This document shows positions 10,605-21,470 of a stretch of 64,000 nucleotides of DNA, piece by piece. The position numbers and the translations under genes are program-made. Numbering within the stretch: the first letter of the stretch is position 1; the number at the start of each line of letters is the position of its first letter. The stretch is from positions 2,976,001 to 3,040,000 of the forward strand of contig OY755177.1 of assembly GCA_963576735.1 (NCBI GenBank). Reading direction: 5' to 3'. A model generated the notes under the pieces. That model saw only the letters and a program-made list of their open reading frames with translations. It had not been told where the DNA came from and did no database searches. Source of the stretch: Bedellia somnulentella. Taxonomy: Eukaryota; Arthropoda; Insecta; Lepidoptera; Bedelliidae.

Positions 10605-11907
10605 CCTAGTCGGTGCTTAAATTCTGTCACAAACAAAATTGGCATAAAATGAAAATTTGTCATGATATTCAAAAAAAAAATTTTTTCAAATAAAAGGGTA
10701 TTTAATTAGCTTACATTTAACACAAAATTTATTCAAAACGATTACTTTTCACAAAAGCCTTCAATCTTAGCGGCCAGTCTTCAATAGCAGCACGGCCCAT
10801 ATTCATGTCGATATCGGTCACTGCTTTAGTCAATGATGACTTTAGGCTGCTCAAGTTTTTGTGAGGTTTAGAACAGACCTTCTTCTCCAATTCCTACTAA
10901 ATTTTGTAATCCAGTAGATTGAGGTCAGGGCTAGATGAGGGCCGATCTTGATGCCTTAATAGCTGGACATACTGGCGCTCAAACCACTCCTGAGTTGTTT
11001 TGACCTTATGAGCAGGTGCAGAGTCCTGTTGAAACACAAATGGCCGTCTTCCAAAGAGTATCTGGGGCAGATCTTTTACTATGCGATCTAAAACCGTGTC
11101 TCTGTACGCTATTGCACTGATTTTGACACCTTTTTCACAAAAATGCGCTTCAGAAGGGCCCATAGTAGGACACCTGCAACTGAATCATGATTGATGATGG
11201 ATGATGACCGTGCTGCACTCTAGGAATGGCATTTCCAGCGGCCGCAGAGCTGGTAGCGTACTCCCTGTAATTTTTTTGTAGTATCTCTTCTAAATATAAT
11301 AAAAAATCTCATCTGTAAACGGGATATCGTGGTGCCTTTTTCTTGCGTACCGCTTAAGTAATACTTTGCATTTCTCACATAGCTATCAGACGCGCTTTCA
11401 GAATATGTCCACTATTTTTTCGGTAAGGTCGTAGGCCCAGGTCTTCATCGAGTACTTTCTTTACGGTACTTCTTCCAAACTTACAAACCCATCTTCAAAG
11501 ACATCAATATCTACTTGCGGTCGGGATTTCTTGCCGCACGCGCATTGTTTGCTTTGATCACCCCTAGAGTCCTAACGGAACGAAGTCTGCAAGTTCTTTT
11601 CTCGTCATTGCCACTAGAGGTTTCATTGTACTTCTTGATGGTACGGTATACGAACCTCATCGTGAATTTTAATTTTTGAAGCAAGTTGAATATAGTCTTT
11701 GGTGGACGGCCGCAACGATGCAATGCAATTACTGTTACTCAGTTCTCTTTGAAGGTCTACACCATGGTAAAATATTATGTATTTAATTGTGATTTAGCAA
11801 ATTAGTATAAAAAAAAATATTTAAAATCGAACACCATTTCATATTTTTGTATAGGTGTTCTATTTTTTAAATAAATGGCCAGTGACAGTATTTAAGAACC
11901 GACTAGG
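10605..11907 (-). mobile_element. Degenerate mariner-like (DD37D, maT-type) transposon
   Basis: 1,303 bp flanked by TA (10603-10604, 11908-11909), with imperfect inverted ends starting CCTAGTCGGTGCTTAAATTC. It lies between exon 6 and candidate exon 7 of the + strand P450. The transposase is broken. Confidence 0.85.
10897..11723 (-). pseudogene. maT-type mariner transposase, decayed
   Basis: Two open stretches remain (11511-11723 and 10897-11163). The second reads HFCEKGVKISAIAYRDTVLD and FVFQQDSAPAHKVKTTQEW, then SSSPDLNLLDYK. The second aspartate and the final D of LLDY are 37 residues apart, which fits the DD37D group. The first stretch matches the N-terminal DNA-binding region. Frameshifts and stops separate them, so it is non-functional. 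Confidence 0.8.
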
Positions 11908-12039
11908 TATACAAATAGTTAATTTTTCATTTATATACTGTATTTTTTATATTGTCAGATTACTTTCCTCACACTAATAAATTATTGTGCGTAAACTAAC
12001 ATTACAGATTTACAATGTTGACTGTATGTTTTTTTGCAG

Positions 12040-12083
12040 ATGTTACACCAAAGACGGACTAAAACTTCGGAAGACAATCATAA
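12040..12083 (+). CDS. P450 (+) exon 7 candidate
   Basis: After a polypyrimidine tract and TTTTTGCAG the sequence reads MLHQRRTKTSEDNH, resembling IMDHKKKTIKEC encoded by the 49-bp exon of the - strand P450. It is 44 bp rather than 49, so the outgoing phase would differ from the sister gene. It may be a decayed exon. No later exon was found. Confidence 0.4.
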
Positions 12084-12195
12084 GTATATGTTTGCAAATT
12101 AAACAAAACAATGACTTAAGCTTATTTTAGAAACTTAAAAAAAATCAAGTCTCTTTTCTCAAAACGAAACAGATAAAAAAATAATTTAAAATTTT

Positions 12196-12370
12196 TTGTT
12201 CACGAAAACCTCATGTGGGGATTATTACTAATAAATAAAGAATAAATAAAGGAACGAAAAATTTCGACACAGATTGGCAGAGCGACGGGGGCGTATACCC
12301 GAGGTCGCGGGTTCGATTCCCGCCTGAGTCGAAATTTTTCTTTCCTTTATTTATTCTTTATTTAGTAGGT
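12196..12370 (+). mobile_element. F1 element, foldback copy with forward tRNA-like cassette
   Basis: End motif and AATAAAGAATAAATAAAGGA arm on both sides, inverted. Between them lies ATTGGCAGAGCGACGGGGGC to GGTTCGATTCCCGCC, the 3' two thirds of the tRNA-like cassette in + orientation. Confidence 0.75.
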
Positions 12371-13025
12371 AATAAAAATATAAAACGTTGTTGAGTTGTT
12401 TAAAGTTGGATGAAAGTAACAAAGAAAGCCTCTAATCATAAACAAAATCTCTGTCTTATGCGGAAAGTTTATGCTATGTTGGCGTATAATTGGGTTGTGT
12501 TTTGAACAATATGGTTTTATGAGTATTTTGAAAGATATAAAAAAGTAATATTAAACTAAATTGTAAGTAGTGTGATGCAATAATATGCAATATCACTATA
12601 TTGACGCATATGATTGCGTCATGCAACCACAAAAGAAATATATTAATAACATATACGGGAAGAAATGAATTTGATACTCTGAGTTAGACACTTTACAGCT
12701 AAGTTGACGAAATGATAACAGAATGCTGGAACATTGTAACTTTTGAATTCATTTCTGATAAGTCTCAATGAACTCCGGAGACGACATCGAATAAATTATT
12801 AAAGACTCCAGAAAATTTTACCTAAGTAACAGAAGTAAATGAATTTCTCGATAACTTTTGTTTCATGAGATATTTTTTTTCTCAACATTTCAAACCTTTG
12901 TGAACTTTTCTTATGGAGTTTCGGTTACAATTCTGAAAGACCTTTTATAGTTAAGTGACAAATCTTTTACAAACCTCATCTCATTTTATCAATTTAGATC
13001 ATGTCCATCGTTTTGTTAATATGTA
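12371..13025. other. Intergenic, nothing recognised
   Basis: AT-rich, no ORF of note, no repeat shared with the rest of the window. Confidence 0.5.
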
Positions 13026-13262
13026 TATGTCGTGGCCATATCGTAAATTTAAACACATCATGAAATGATCGATCATTTCATGAAATGGTCGTATTTCATG
13101 AAATGTTCATCTATTTATTGGCCACATCGTGATGTGGTTTGACATATGTCGTGGCCATATCGTAGATTTGAACACATCATGAAATGATCGATCATTTCAT
13201 GAAATGGTCGTATTTCATGAAATGTTCAACTGTTTATTGGCCACATCGTGATGTGGTTTGGG
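13026..13262 (+). repeat. 119-bp tandem duplication of palindromic end sequence
   Basis: Units 13026-13144 and 13145-13262 differ at a handful of positions. Each holds two CATTTCATGAAATG-type palindromes, GATCGATC, and CCACATCGTGATGTGG. Confidence 0.85.
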
Positions 13263-13345
13263 CAGATCAATGATAAGAAATCATTTCTCGATATGGCCAA
13301 CTAAACGCGCGGCCTCTTCATGAAATGGTTAAGATTATTTGGTCA

Positions 13346-14311
13346 CTAGTGGATCGTCCCAGCTTCGCACGGGTAGCGTTGTTTTTTTAAATATCTGAGG
13401 TTTCTTTCTTCAGTCACTGCTCAAGCATTGTGAAATTCAGCGTAATGTTTTCAATTTATTAAATTTATAGCACTCCCTTAACAGTGTAGTTTGGTGATTT
13501 TGAATGCGCTTTAATGAACGGTTCAGTATTTCCGTTTAATAGCAAATTTTGGAATAAAACGCCATGAGGTATTTATAACAATCTAAAAAATAAATCATTA
13601 CGTGTTGTAGGATGCAACTACTGGCGCCATCTAGTATGTTATATGTAAATTAGTAAAGATTTGGTTTCGATCACGGGCGCGATGGCTTATTTTATGTATA
13701 ATTTCGGTGTTTGTCTACCGATTTCTATGATTCTTTTTTAATTGAATAGGTAGTAATGTTACCTTTTTTAAATTAGGGATGAGTGAGAGGTTTACAAACG
13801 TAAGAGTAAACAAATATAATCAGAATGTTCCGAACTGCTAAGCTATCAGGAATTACACGTGTTATTGTGAGTCAACCATAAAAGATAGACATATACTGTT
13901 GAGGATTTTTTTTAGATAATTTTATGAAGAATATTTCCGCCACACATGATTTCTATGTAAGTTTAACCATTAAGGCTGCACACGCGACGGAAGCTTAAAA
14001 AATGGAGTAACTTCTCCCGTTTTCCCCAAATTTCCCAAAATTACCCTTTACTTCTCTGCTGGAAAGTATACAAAAACCTGCGCAGGAGTATGAAGAATAA
14101 TTGTACCAAGTTTCGTTAAAATCCGTCGAGTAGTTTTTGTTTCCATAAGGAACATACAAACCGACAGACAGACAGACAGACAGACAGACAAAAATTTTAC
14201 TGATTGCATTTTTGGCACCAGTATCGATCCCTTATCACCACCTGATAGTTATTTTGAAAATATATTTCATGTACAGAATTGACCTCTCTACAGATTTATT
14301 ATAAGTATAGA
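13346..14311 (-). mobile_element. Non-autonomous Helitron with (GACA)n, copy A
   Basis: Read on the - strand it begins TCTATACTTATAATAAATC after a host A and ends GGACGATCCACTAG before a host T, the 5'-TC...CTAG-3' between A and T rule of Helitrons. A GCGAAGC mini-hairpin within CCC/GGG precedes the end. Internal (GACA)n at 14162-14189. Confidence 0.8.
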
Positions 14312-14375
14312 TATCGTAAAGTAGTTACATTAATTACCGGTAGAGGCGCTGAAAACGCTTTGTTTATGTGTGAAG

Positions 14376-14534
14376 ATGGCGGTCGCTGTCAAAAGTGTTA
14401 TTTCTCGCAGTAAGAAAGTTAATAATTCGCTATTAAGCGAGGAAGAAAGTGATAACGAAAGAGTTTTCGACGAAAAGTTTCTCGAATACTTTGCAAATTA
14501 CGAAAAAACTGAGCAATATGTTAATAAACCGTAG
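14376..14534 (+). CDS. Small acidic ORF inside the TIR element (52 aa), unknown
   Basis: ATG at 14376 in good context (GAAGATGG) starts MAVAVKSVISRSKKVNNSLL, then an acidic stretch LSEEESDNERVFDEKFLEYF, ending at TAG 14534. It could be the first exon of a lost transposase or an unrelated short ORF. No known domain is recognised. Confidence 0.3.
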   Translation: MAVAVKSVISRSKKVNNSLLSEEESDNERVFDEKFLEYFANYEKTEQYVNKP

Positions 14535-14804
14535 AGTTTGGATCGCATTTCACAGGTTACTCTATTTCTACGATCTGGCCAAGCGTGGACGACAAAATCG
14601 TGAAACGTTGACGATTTTATGATCTGGTCAAATGAAGTTGGCCACATCATAAAATGTGACCATTTCATGAAATGATCGATCATTTCACGATGTGTTCAAA
14701 TCTACGATATGGCCACGACATATATAAAACTTTCCCTTGAGTATCGGGCAAGGTTCATAATTAAAGGGTTTCCTAAAATTTCATACCTTAATTTAAACCT
14801 TTTT

Positions 14805-15114
14805 GTTCATGAAAACCTCATATGTGGGGATTGCTACTAATAAATAAAGAATAAATAAAGGAAAGAAAAAAATTCGACACAGGCGGGATTCGAACCCGCG
14901 ACCTCGGGTATACGCCCCCGTCGCTCTTGCCAATTGAGCTACCGTGTCAATGGCTGCCAGCGCGAAATTCTTCTATCCTTTATTTCTTTTACACGTTTTA
15001 GTAGTGTTTGCGTTTCCTACATCCGAATTTTTTACTAATTCGGAAGGCCACTTGTCTATCTTTTCAGATAGAATGCAAATGTTGAAAACGCCTAACTATC
15101 ACATAATTTAAATC
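14805..15114 (-). mobile_element. F1 element, full copy with complete tRNA-like cassette
   Basis: End motif, AATAAAGGAAAG arm, then the cassette (14875-14949) which on the - strand folds as a cloverleaf: 7-bp acceptor GACACGG/CTGTGTC, D-stem GCTC/GAGC, T-stem GCGGG/CCCGC with TTCGAAT loop. A ~160-bp tail follows (to TAACTATCACATAATTT). Confidence 0.78.
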
Positions 15115-15300
15115 TTTTTGTTCATGAAAACCTCATGTGGGGATTATTACTAATAAATAAAGGAAAGAAAAATTTCGACACAGGCGGGATTCGAACCCAC
15201 GACCTCGGGTATACGCCCCCGTCGCTCTTGCCAATTGAGCTACCGTGTCAATGGCTGCCAGCGCGAAATTCTATCTGAAAAGATAGACAAGTGGCCTTTC
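15115..15300 (-). mobile_element. F1 element, second copy in tandem, tail partly inverted
   Basis: Directly follows the previous copy. After the cassette (15177-15251) the tail breaks at GCGAAATTC and continues as TATCTGAAAAGATAGACAAG, which is the reverse complement of the tail segment in the first copy. Confidence 0.75.
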
Positions 15301-15473
15301 CACAGTGGAAACAGCAAAGATATACTGGCCAGTACACCCTGCTGTGTACCAACTTATAATTTGTATCTATGCTTAACTCGAAAAACATTTACACTCCGCG
15401 ATGTAGGAATATGAGTGAGACGCTGCTATGTGCGTTTGAGTCCGCAGTAGTGTGCGCTCTAACATGACTCCCA

Positions 15474-16053
15474 CATATTTATAACAATCTAAAAAATAAA
15501 TCATTACGTGATGTAGGATGCAACTACTGGCGCCATCTAGTATATTATATGTAAATTAGTAAAGATTTGGTTTTGGTCACGGGCGCGATGGCTTATTTTA
15601 TCGATTCTCTACCGATTTCTATGATTCTTTTTTTTATTGAATAGGTAAATGTTACCTTTTTTAAATTGATGAGTGAGAGGTTTACAAACGTAAGAGTAAA
15701 CAAATATAATCAGAATGTTCCGAACTGCTAAGCTATCAGGAATTACACATGTTATTGTGAGTCAACCGTAAAAGATAGACATAAACTGTTGAAGATTTTT
15801 TTTTAGATAATTTTATAAAGAATATTTCCGTCATACATGATTTCTATGTAAGTTTAACCATTAAGGCTGCACACGCGACGGAAGCTTAAAAAATGGAGTA
15901 ACTTCTCCCGTTTTCCCAAAATTTTCCAAAATTCCCCTTTACTACTCTGCTGAAAAGTAAACAAAATCCTGCCCAGGAGTATGAAAAATAATTGTACCCA
16001 GTTTCGTTAAAATCCGTCGAGTAGTTTTTGTTTCCATAAGGCACATACAAACC

Positions 16054-16091
<38 letters not shown>

Positions 16092-16211
16092 AAATTAACT
16101 GATTACATTTTTGGCATCAGTATCGATCCCTAATCACCACCTGATAGTTATTTTGAAAATATAATTTCATGTACAGAATTGACCTCTCTACAGATTTATT
16201 ATAAGTATAGA
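15474..16211 (-). mobile_element. Non-autonomous Helitron with (GACA)n, copy B (one end missing)
   Basis: Matches copy A from the TTATAACAATCTAAAAAATA segment to the TATAGA end. The CTAG-end part is absent. (GACA)n at about 16056-16088. Confidence 0.78.
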
Positions 16212-16460
16212 TGATTGAGCTGTTACTATAACTATGCTGGAGTTTTCCACTTTTAAGGGAATATATTTTATTGCTTCTGCTAATACTTTTATTACATACG
16301 TTACAATTAACGTAGTATCCTTATATCATTAAATTCATCTTACTTAATACTGGCAAACAAAACTAGCGAATTCGCTGGAAGAGTTGGAACTGCAAGAGAC
16401 GATGAATATTGTATGTGCCTCTTTTGAAACAAAGGGAACGAGGGTGAATCTAGACAAAAC

Positions 16461-16709
16461 ATACATACATACATATACTCACGGCTATAATTCCCTAAAC
16501 GGGGTAGCCAGAGCTTTGGAATGAGAAATTCCTCAGCCACTTTTGGAAGTTGAGTGGGGAAAAGATGGTAATAATAAATGTTATTGGTGACGGGTCTCCA
16601 ACCACATCGCCCAAAACACACTTGAAAAGCCCTTATACCCTTAGTCGCCTCTTACGATCACCCACGGGTAGAAATGGGGTAGTGTTATTCAAAGCCAACG
16701 CTACACAGC
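16461..16709 (-). repeat. R1 repeat
   Basis: Full-length, ATACATACATACATATACTC to CAACGCTACACAGC. Confidence 0.9.
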
Positions 16710-16815
16710 AAAGCCGACAATACACAGCAATCTAGACAAAACCACAGTACAAAGTTCCTATCGCTAGTTTCAGCCTAATCGAAAGGGAAATAATGGTGTA
16801 GGTAATAACAGTCTA

Positions 16816-16985
16816 GTATGTGAACTTGTATTTTATATTAAATATTGTAATACCTGCGGGTATAGAGATCCTGCAAAGCCAACAAGTATTCGAAAACAAA
16901 GGTAACATTGGTTTCAGATTGAAGTTAGATTTCCCGATGGGCCAAATCTTGCTGAGGTACGTTATAAGTTCTAATCTTACATAAC
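16816..16985 (+). other. Unidentified coding-like fragment between two R1 copies
   Basis: Open from 16816 without an ATG: VNLYFILNIVIPAGIEILQS then QVFENKGNIGFRLKLDFPMG, QILLRYVISSNLT-stop. Composition looks protein-like and it is not part of R1. The IPAG word resembles the P450 segment IPAGTG, but the rest does not fit P450. No function assigned. Confidence 0.3.
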
Positions 16986-17010
16986 AGTCAGAGATTGCAG
17001 AATAAAGCGG

Positions 17011-17262
17011 TACATACATACATACATATACTCACGGCTATAAATCCCTTAACGGGGTAGTCAGAGCTTTGGAATGAAAAATTCCTCAGCCACCTTTGGA
17101 AGTTCATTGGGAAAAGATGGTTATAATAAATGTTTTTGGTGACGGGTCTCCAACCACATCGCCCAAAAATCACTTAAAAAGCCCCCTATACCCTTAGTCG
17201 CCTCTTACGATCACCCACGGGTAGAAATGGGGTAGTGTTATTCTAAGCCGACACTACACGGC
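17011..17262 (-). repeat. R1 repeat
   Basis: Full-length copy. Confidence 0.9.
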
Positions 17263-17489
17263 AAAAGCAGTACCAAAATAAACTATAATAGTTTAGTTAT
17301 AGGCAAATAATTCAGCGTTTCTAAAGATGACTTTAGTTTATATTTTGATATACAAAATTATCTATTCTTATACACTCGTTGTTACTTCTAAACTACAAAT
17401 ATCATGCGCAAAACTGCATATTAATGTTTGTGTGAATTGAATAGGCTGCGAAACCACCCAACCGTTTTTAGTCATTGCATAAAATAATA

Positions 17490-17590
17490 ATATACTCACG
17501 GCGGTAAATCCCAAAGAGGCCTAGTCAGACCTTCAGGATATGAGTTTTCTCGGCCACTTTTGCTAGTTGAGAGGGGTAAGCTGGTAATAC
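17490..17590 (-). repeat. R1 repeat, partial
   Basis: ATACTCACGGCGGTAAATCC to GAGGGGTAAGCTGGTA. Confidence 0.7.
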
Positions 17591-17680
17591 TCCTACCTTA
17601 AGAAGAAAAGTAATGCTTCTTAACATGACATACGCAAGCTATACTTCGTACATCACTAAATAAAGGCCTTCCACTAAAAA

Positions 17681-17915
17681 ATACATACATACATTTACTC
17701 ACGGCTATAAATAGCCAGAGCTAAGGAACTACATATTCCTGAGCCACTTTTGGAAACTTGAGTGGGGAAAAGATGGCAAAATAAAGGTTGTTGGTGATGG
17801 GTCTCCAACCGCATCACCCAAAAATCCCTTAAAAGCCCCAATACCGTTAGTCGCCTCTTACGTACACCCACCGGCAGAAATGGGGTAGTGTTATTCTAAG
17901 CCGACACTACACAGC
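17681..17915 (-). repeat. R1 repeat
   Basis: Full-length copy. Confidence 0.9.
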
Positions 17916-17921
17916 GAAAAT

Positions 17922-18485
17922 ACATTAAATATATTTCTGCTCACTATTGTGATGGTGATGGATATCAGGTTGAGATAACAAACTGTGCTTTAAAATATAC
18001 AATACAAATAACAAGTATTTATGATACAAAAAGACTAAGAAGGATTGTATTCGTGAACTATTATAAAATCCTTAGTGTAAGTTTTCATTTTGTGTCGCAA
18101 ATAACAAAAATAGTACAAAGTCTGATTTTTCCTATTATTTGACGTGTTCTATGGAAAATTTTGTTATGTCTGTCCAATATTTCATGAGGTCCGTGCAAAG
18201 TGTCCATCTATACAGTGTATTAAGTGACACCATTAATAACGACGAAGCAACGACGTACACCGCAACGACACCTCATTTATCAAGAGCTTTTATAAGCTTT
18301 GCTGTATCGGAATATCATTTGCAACAATTTTACATTAATAATATGGAAAGTTTTTGCCTGCCCAGTACATTTATGTCTAACGTCACACGTCTCAGCAATA
18401 TGAGTTTCCTCATCGTTTACGACTTTGATATATAAACTACACATGTGACTTTGTAAAAGACGCATAAGTGCAGGCCGGATTAAGG
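17922..18485. other. Intergenic, nothing firmly recognised
   Basis: Contains open frames on both strands (18139-18435 +, 18280-18465 -) without recognisable domains. The - strand text INVKLLQMIFRYSKAY faintly recalls the helix L end of a P450, but the splice phase is wrong. Confidence 0.4.
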
Positions 18486-18493
18486 ATCTGAAC

Positions 18494-18896
18494 TAGAGAT
18501 GTCCCGACTAGTCGGCGACTAGTCGGTGAAGCCGACTATCCGGCCACTATTGTAGTCGTCGATTAGTCGGCGACTAATCGGCAAAGTCGACTATCCGGCT
18601 TCTTCGTTGTATTGTATGTATTTCTCAATAATATGAATGCGGGGAACTACATGAAATAAAAATACAAACCTTGATTATATATTATTTTTTTATTTTATAA
18701 TCAACCAGTCTTATACATTAAAAAATGTAAAGCAATCTTTCCTTTGGTAATCTAATTTAAAAATTACTTGCTTGTAAAGAAAACATAATTATCCCCGAAA
18801 CCGTAATCGGCTTAGCCGACTAGTCGGCCGACTAGTCGGTCTTATTACAACCGACTATTCCGCTGGTCGGCGAAAGTCATAATCGGCACATCTCTA
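18494..18896. mobile_element. hAT-like MITE with 8-bp target duplication
   Basis: 403 bp flanked by exact ATCTGAAC direct repeats (18486-18493 and 18897-18904). The ends are inverted: TAGAGATGT-C/G-CCGA-C/T-TA. Both arms are full of ACTAGTCGGCGACTAGTCGG-type short repeats. No coding capacity. Confidence 0.9.
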
Positions 18897-19086
18897 ATCT
18901 GAACCCATGCCTCTATGCAACAGAATGCTCCTTTCCAATAAGCTACCAAAGTGTAGCAAAATCGTCTTTAATAAGTGCTACTACTGAGAGCGACTTTAAA
19001 TATTTTAGTTTAATAATAGTAGATCAATATGAGGTGACTGCATATAAATTGCAATTCCTGTTATTTTCCTGCTAATCAAATAAAAG

Positions 19087-19123
<37 letters not shown>

Positions 19124-19127
<4 letters not shown>

Positions 19128-19296
19128 TCGGCTTAGAATAGCACTACCCCATTTCTTCCGGTGGGTGTACGTAAGAGGCGACTAACGGTATGGGGCTATT
19201 AAGGGATTTTTGGGCGATGCGGTTGGAGTCCCATCACCAACAACCTTTAATTTACCATCTTTTCCCTACTTAACTTTCCGAAAGTGGCTGAGGAAG
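19124..19296 (+). repeat. R1 repeat next to (TA)n
   Basis: Truncated before the CTGGCTACCCC block; preceded by (TA)n at 19090-19123. Confidence 0.85.
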
Positions 19297-20529
19297 GATT
19301 AACTAGTTATTGAATAAGAAATTTCTACAGCTAATACAATTTGAGTGTAGCGTAGTCGTTTTTGCTCGTTGCACCTTCCATACGCGCGCGAAAAAGTTAC
19401 ACAGGCAAAACCATTTAAGTATTTGTACATGTTTCAAACAACGTTTTCGCGCCCTTTTAGTTGCAAGATAACCGTTGCGTTGAGCGAACACTTAGATCAA
19501 CTAAAGTTTGAAATTTGATTAATAAGTTCTGCAAAACCTTCCAAAGGTTACGGATATCATACGTGATAAATTTCAAACTGATTGGTGTAATACTTTCAGA
19601 CATTTTTATTATTTCAGTATGTTTATTAAGTTTGTGATTTACTTTGAACTATTGTGCACTTAAAGGTGTTAAATAATATTCTACAAGCAAAACCATGTAT
19701 GTGACAGATGAATTATACAATAATCGAAATACTGCAATTTTGGAATAAAATATAAATTATCTATTTGTAATAAACTGTAAAGAAATCAACTTAAACAATC
19801 CACTATTGAAGTATAAACCAATTAGAACACAAGTTAACAAAATTTACTTTCTACAGGCAGAACTTCTCAGTTTAACTATGAATTTCACATACTTGGCATC
19901 ATATTAGAGTTATTTAAATTAATTTTTTCTACTAATGAATATATAACTCAAATAAAAAAGCAAACATAATACGCATAATCACTAAGGCTATTGAGTCAAA
20001 GTTAAAGAAACCTTTAACTTAAGTTTTCTCTAAACAACAAATCAAGCAGATAGTTGGTTTTTGACGTAAGGCGTCGAAAGCATATTCCAGCTCATTGGAA
20101 CATCGTAAATAAAGACACTTTAGTTTATTACGAATATATTTTGATACAATGACACTTTATGAAGTATAAAAGCAAGAGCTGAAGTACCGATAAATACAAA
20201 TAATAAAAGGGTGTAGTGAAATTGTGTTCATATACATAATTCTATATTTTATCGTTCGCCTGTTTTGCATTGTCGCTAACAGCTCTCATTCTCAATGTGA
20301 GTAAAAGAATGAAATAGAGTGTTTTGGTAAAAATATTTTTCATTTTGTTGAAGCTATTGTATAATATGTATATAAATTAATAATAATCAAGGTCTTATTA
20401 TATAATATTTTGATATATCATTACAATTATTTTGGCTATCATATTCCACTGTATTTTAGTGCCAGCGTTTGCTGCTGCTGCAACCGAAGCTGCTCTTTCA
20501 TATTAAACTAAATAAACACAAAAATTTCA
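19297..20529. other. Intergenic, nothing recognised
   Basis: No family-level repeat or coding signal seen. Confidence 0.5.
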
Positions 20530-20720
20530 TAGGGACTCGCGTTAGATCCCGGGAGGTAAATTGACTTTCATTACCAAAAGCTTTAAGTCCCAGCTACTAA
20601 CACGGTAGTAGTCGTTGGTCTACCAAGCTGCACTGAAGAGCGTGCTCGACTATCGCCCTATACGGCGTAGGCTCAAGCCTTGGTGGGGACATATATAGGC
20701 TGTAAGGAGGTGAGGTATAC
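20530..20720 (+). mobile_element. S2 SINE 3' fragment
   Basis: AACACGGTAGTAGTCGTTGG, ACTATCGCCCTATACGGCGT and GGTGGGGACATATATAGGCT match S2. Confidence 0.7.
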
Positions 20721-20775
20721 AACGGCATCTCTTAAAGAAAATAAGAACAATTGTAGAAATCAACATAATTAACAT

Positions 20776-20935
20776 AAATATACTTACGGCTGTGAATCCC
20801 AAAAAAAGGCAGCCAGAGCTTAAGGAATTTAACGTACTTAGCCACTTTTGAAAATTGAGTGGAGACAAGGTGGAATAAAAAGATGAGTTTCTATGGGTCT
20901 CCTCCATATTGGTCAATAATTACTCAAATGTCCCA
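20776..20935 (-). repeat. R1 repeat, diverged
   Basis: ATATACTTACGGCTGTGAAT to TGGGTCTCCTCCATATTGG. Confidence 0.7.
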
Positions 20936-21127
20936 AATATGTTTCAAATATGATTAATCTATAATATATTTTTCACATCGTTGTTTTTATTGGCACGTCA
21001 GTCTGTCTCAATCAAACGTTGGCACAGAAATATGTTGAATAAAAATAGGATTCTCTAGAGATTTTCTAAATCAAAGTGAAGCAAACGCAATTATTAAAAG
21101 TTCATATAGATTTGTATCAATGTCGTT

Positions 21128-21470
21128 GGATGATTTGATGTTTAGGTTTTTTTGCAAAAAACCTAGGGATTTTGCAAAAATCCGGATAATTAGACAACGG
21201 TTATAATATTTTCTAATCTTACTAGGTTTTTTGCAAAAAAACTAGTTGGTTTAGTAAGATTGTACTTCTTTAATGCTGATTGGCTGATTTCTGATTGCTC
21301 GCCTACACTTATTCTGATTGGTTCGTCATTGTGGTATTGAGATATTATAGCTAGGGTTATAAAGGGTAAGAAATGACAATACTGATTGGATACTAGGAAT
21401 TAAATATTTCTTTTTACTCTTTTGTTGGAGTAAAATTAAAATCACGTTCTGATATATTATATGATCATCA
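21128..21470. mobile_element. ~340-bp insertion specific to the left duplicated copy
   Basis: Absent at the matching point of the right copy. Flanked by ATCAAT. Contains inverted GGTTTTTTGCAAAAAACCTAG motifs in part (GGTTTTTTTGCAAAAAACCT and TAGGTTTTTTGCAAAAAAAC). Confidence 0.6.

Larger units (their letters stand above)
79..12083 (+). pseudogene. CYP4-clan cytochrome P450, 5' half only (helix I to heme region not found)
   Basis: Microsomal P450 mono-oxygenase of the CYP4 clan, most like lepidopteran CYP340-type proteins (family call is from memory). Exons at 79-238, 273-330, 2329-2354, 3432-3533, 8472-8657, 9934-10127 and tentatively 12040-12083 join in compatible phases through the sixth. 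Visible landmarks are an N-terminal membrane anchor, WFGPKLII, DPDLVATVSNTF, FARPWLGNGLITAEG, STWKTHRKLLNPCF and ICQTTLGFEA. The first six exons have no internal stop. No exon for helix I (AGxDT), ExxR, PERF/W or the heme-binding cysteine was found on the + strand before 27 kb. Without these the product could not bind heme, so I call it a truncated gene or pseudogene. Exon 1 and exon 2 are separated by only 34 bp. An alternative is that the 3' exons are very diverged or were lost in assembly. It faces the second P450 tail to tail. Confidence 0.8.
13145..14723. mobile_element. Palindrome-rich terminal-inverted-repeat element of unknown family, split by Helitron A
   Basis: The ends are inverted copies of TATGTCGTGGCCATATCGTA followed by TTTGAACACATC and the palindromes ATGATCGATCAT and CATTTCATGAAATG. 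The left end is duplicated in tandem (13026-13262). Between the Helitron and the right end lies a small ORF (14376-14534). Confidence 0.6.

Noticed and set aside
14160..14190. CRISPR-like array at GACAGACA repeats
   Set aside because: Simple tetranucleotide microsatellite inside a Helitron; no spacers.
14875..14949. Genuine tRNA gene on the - strand
   Set aside because: The cloverleaf is good, but the same cassette recurs in several repeat copies, the anticodon stem has only four pairs, and it is embedded in a mobile element.
18280..18465. - strand text INVKLLQMIFRYSKAY as the missing terminal P450 exon
   Set aside because: Resemblance is weak, no acceptor gives the needed phase 1, and the conserved KYA start is absent.
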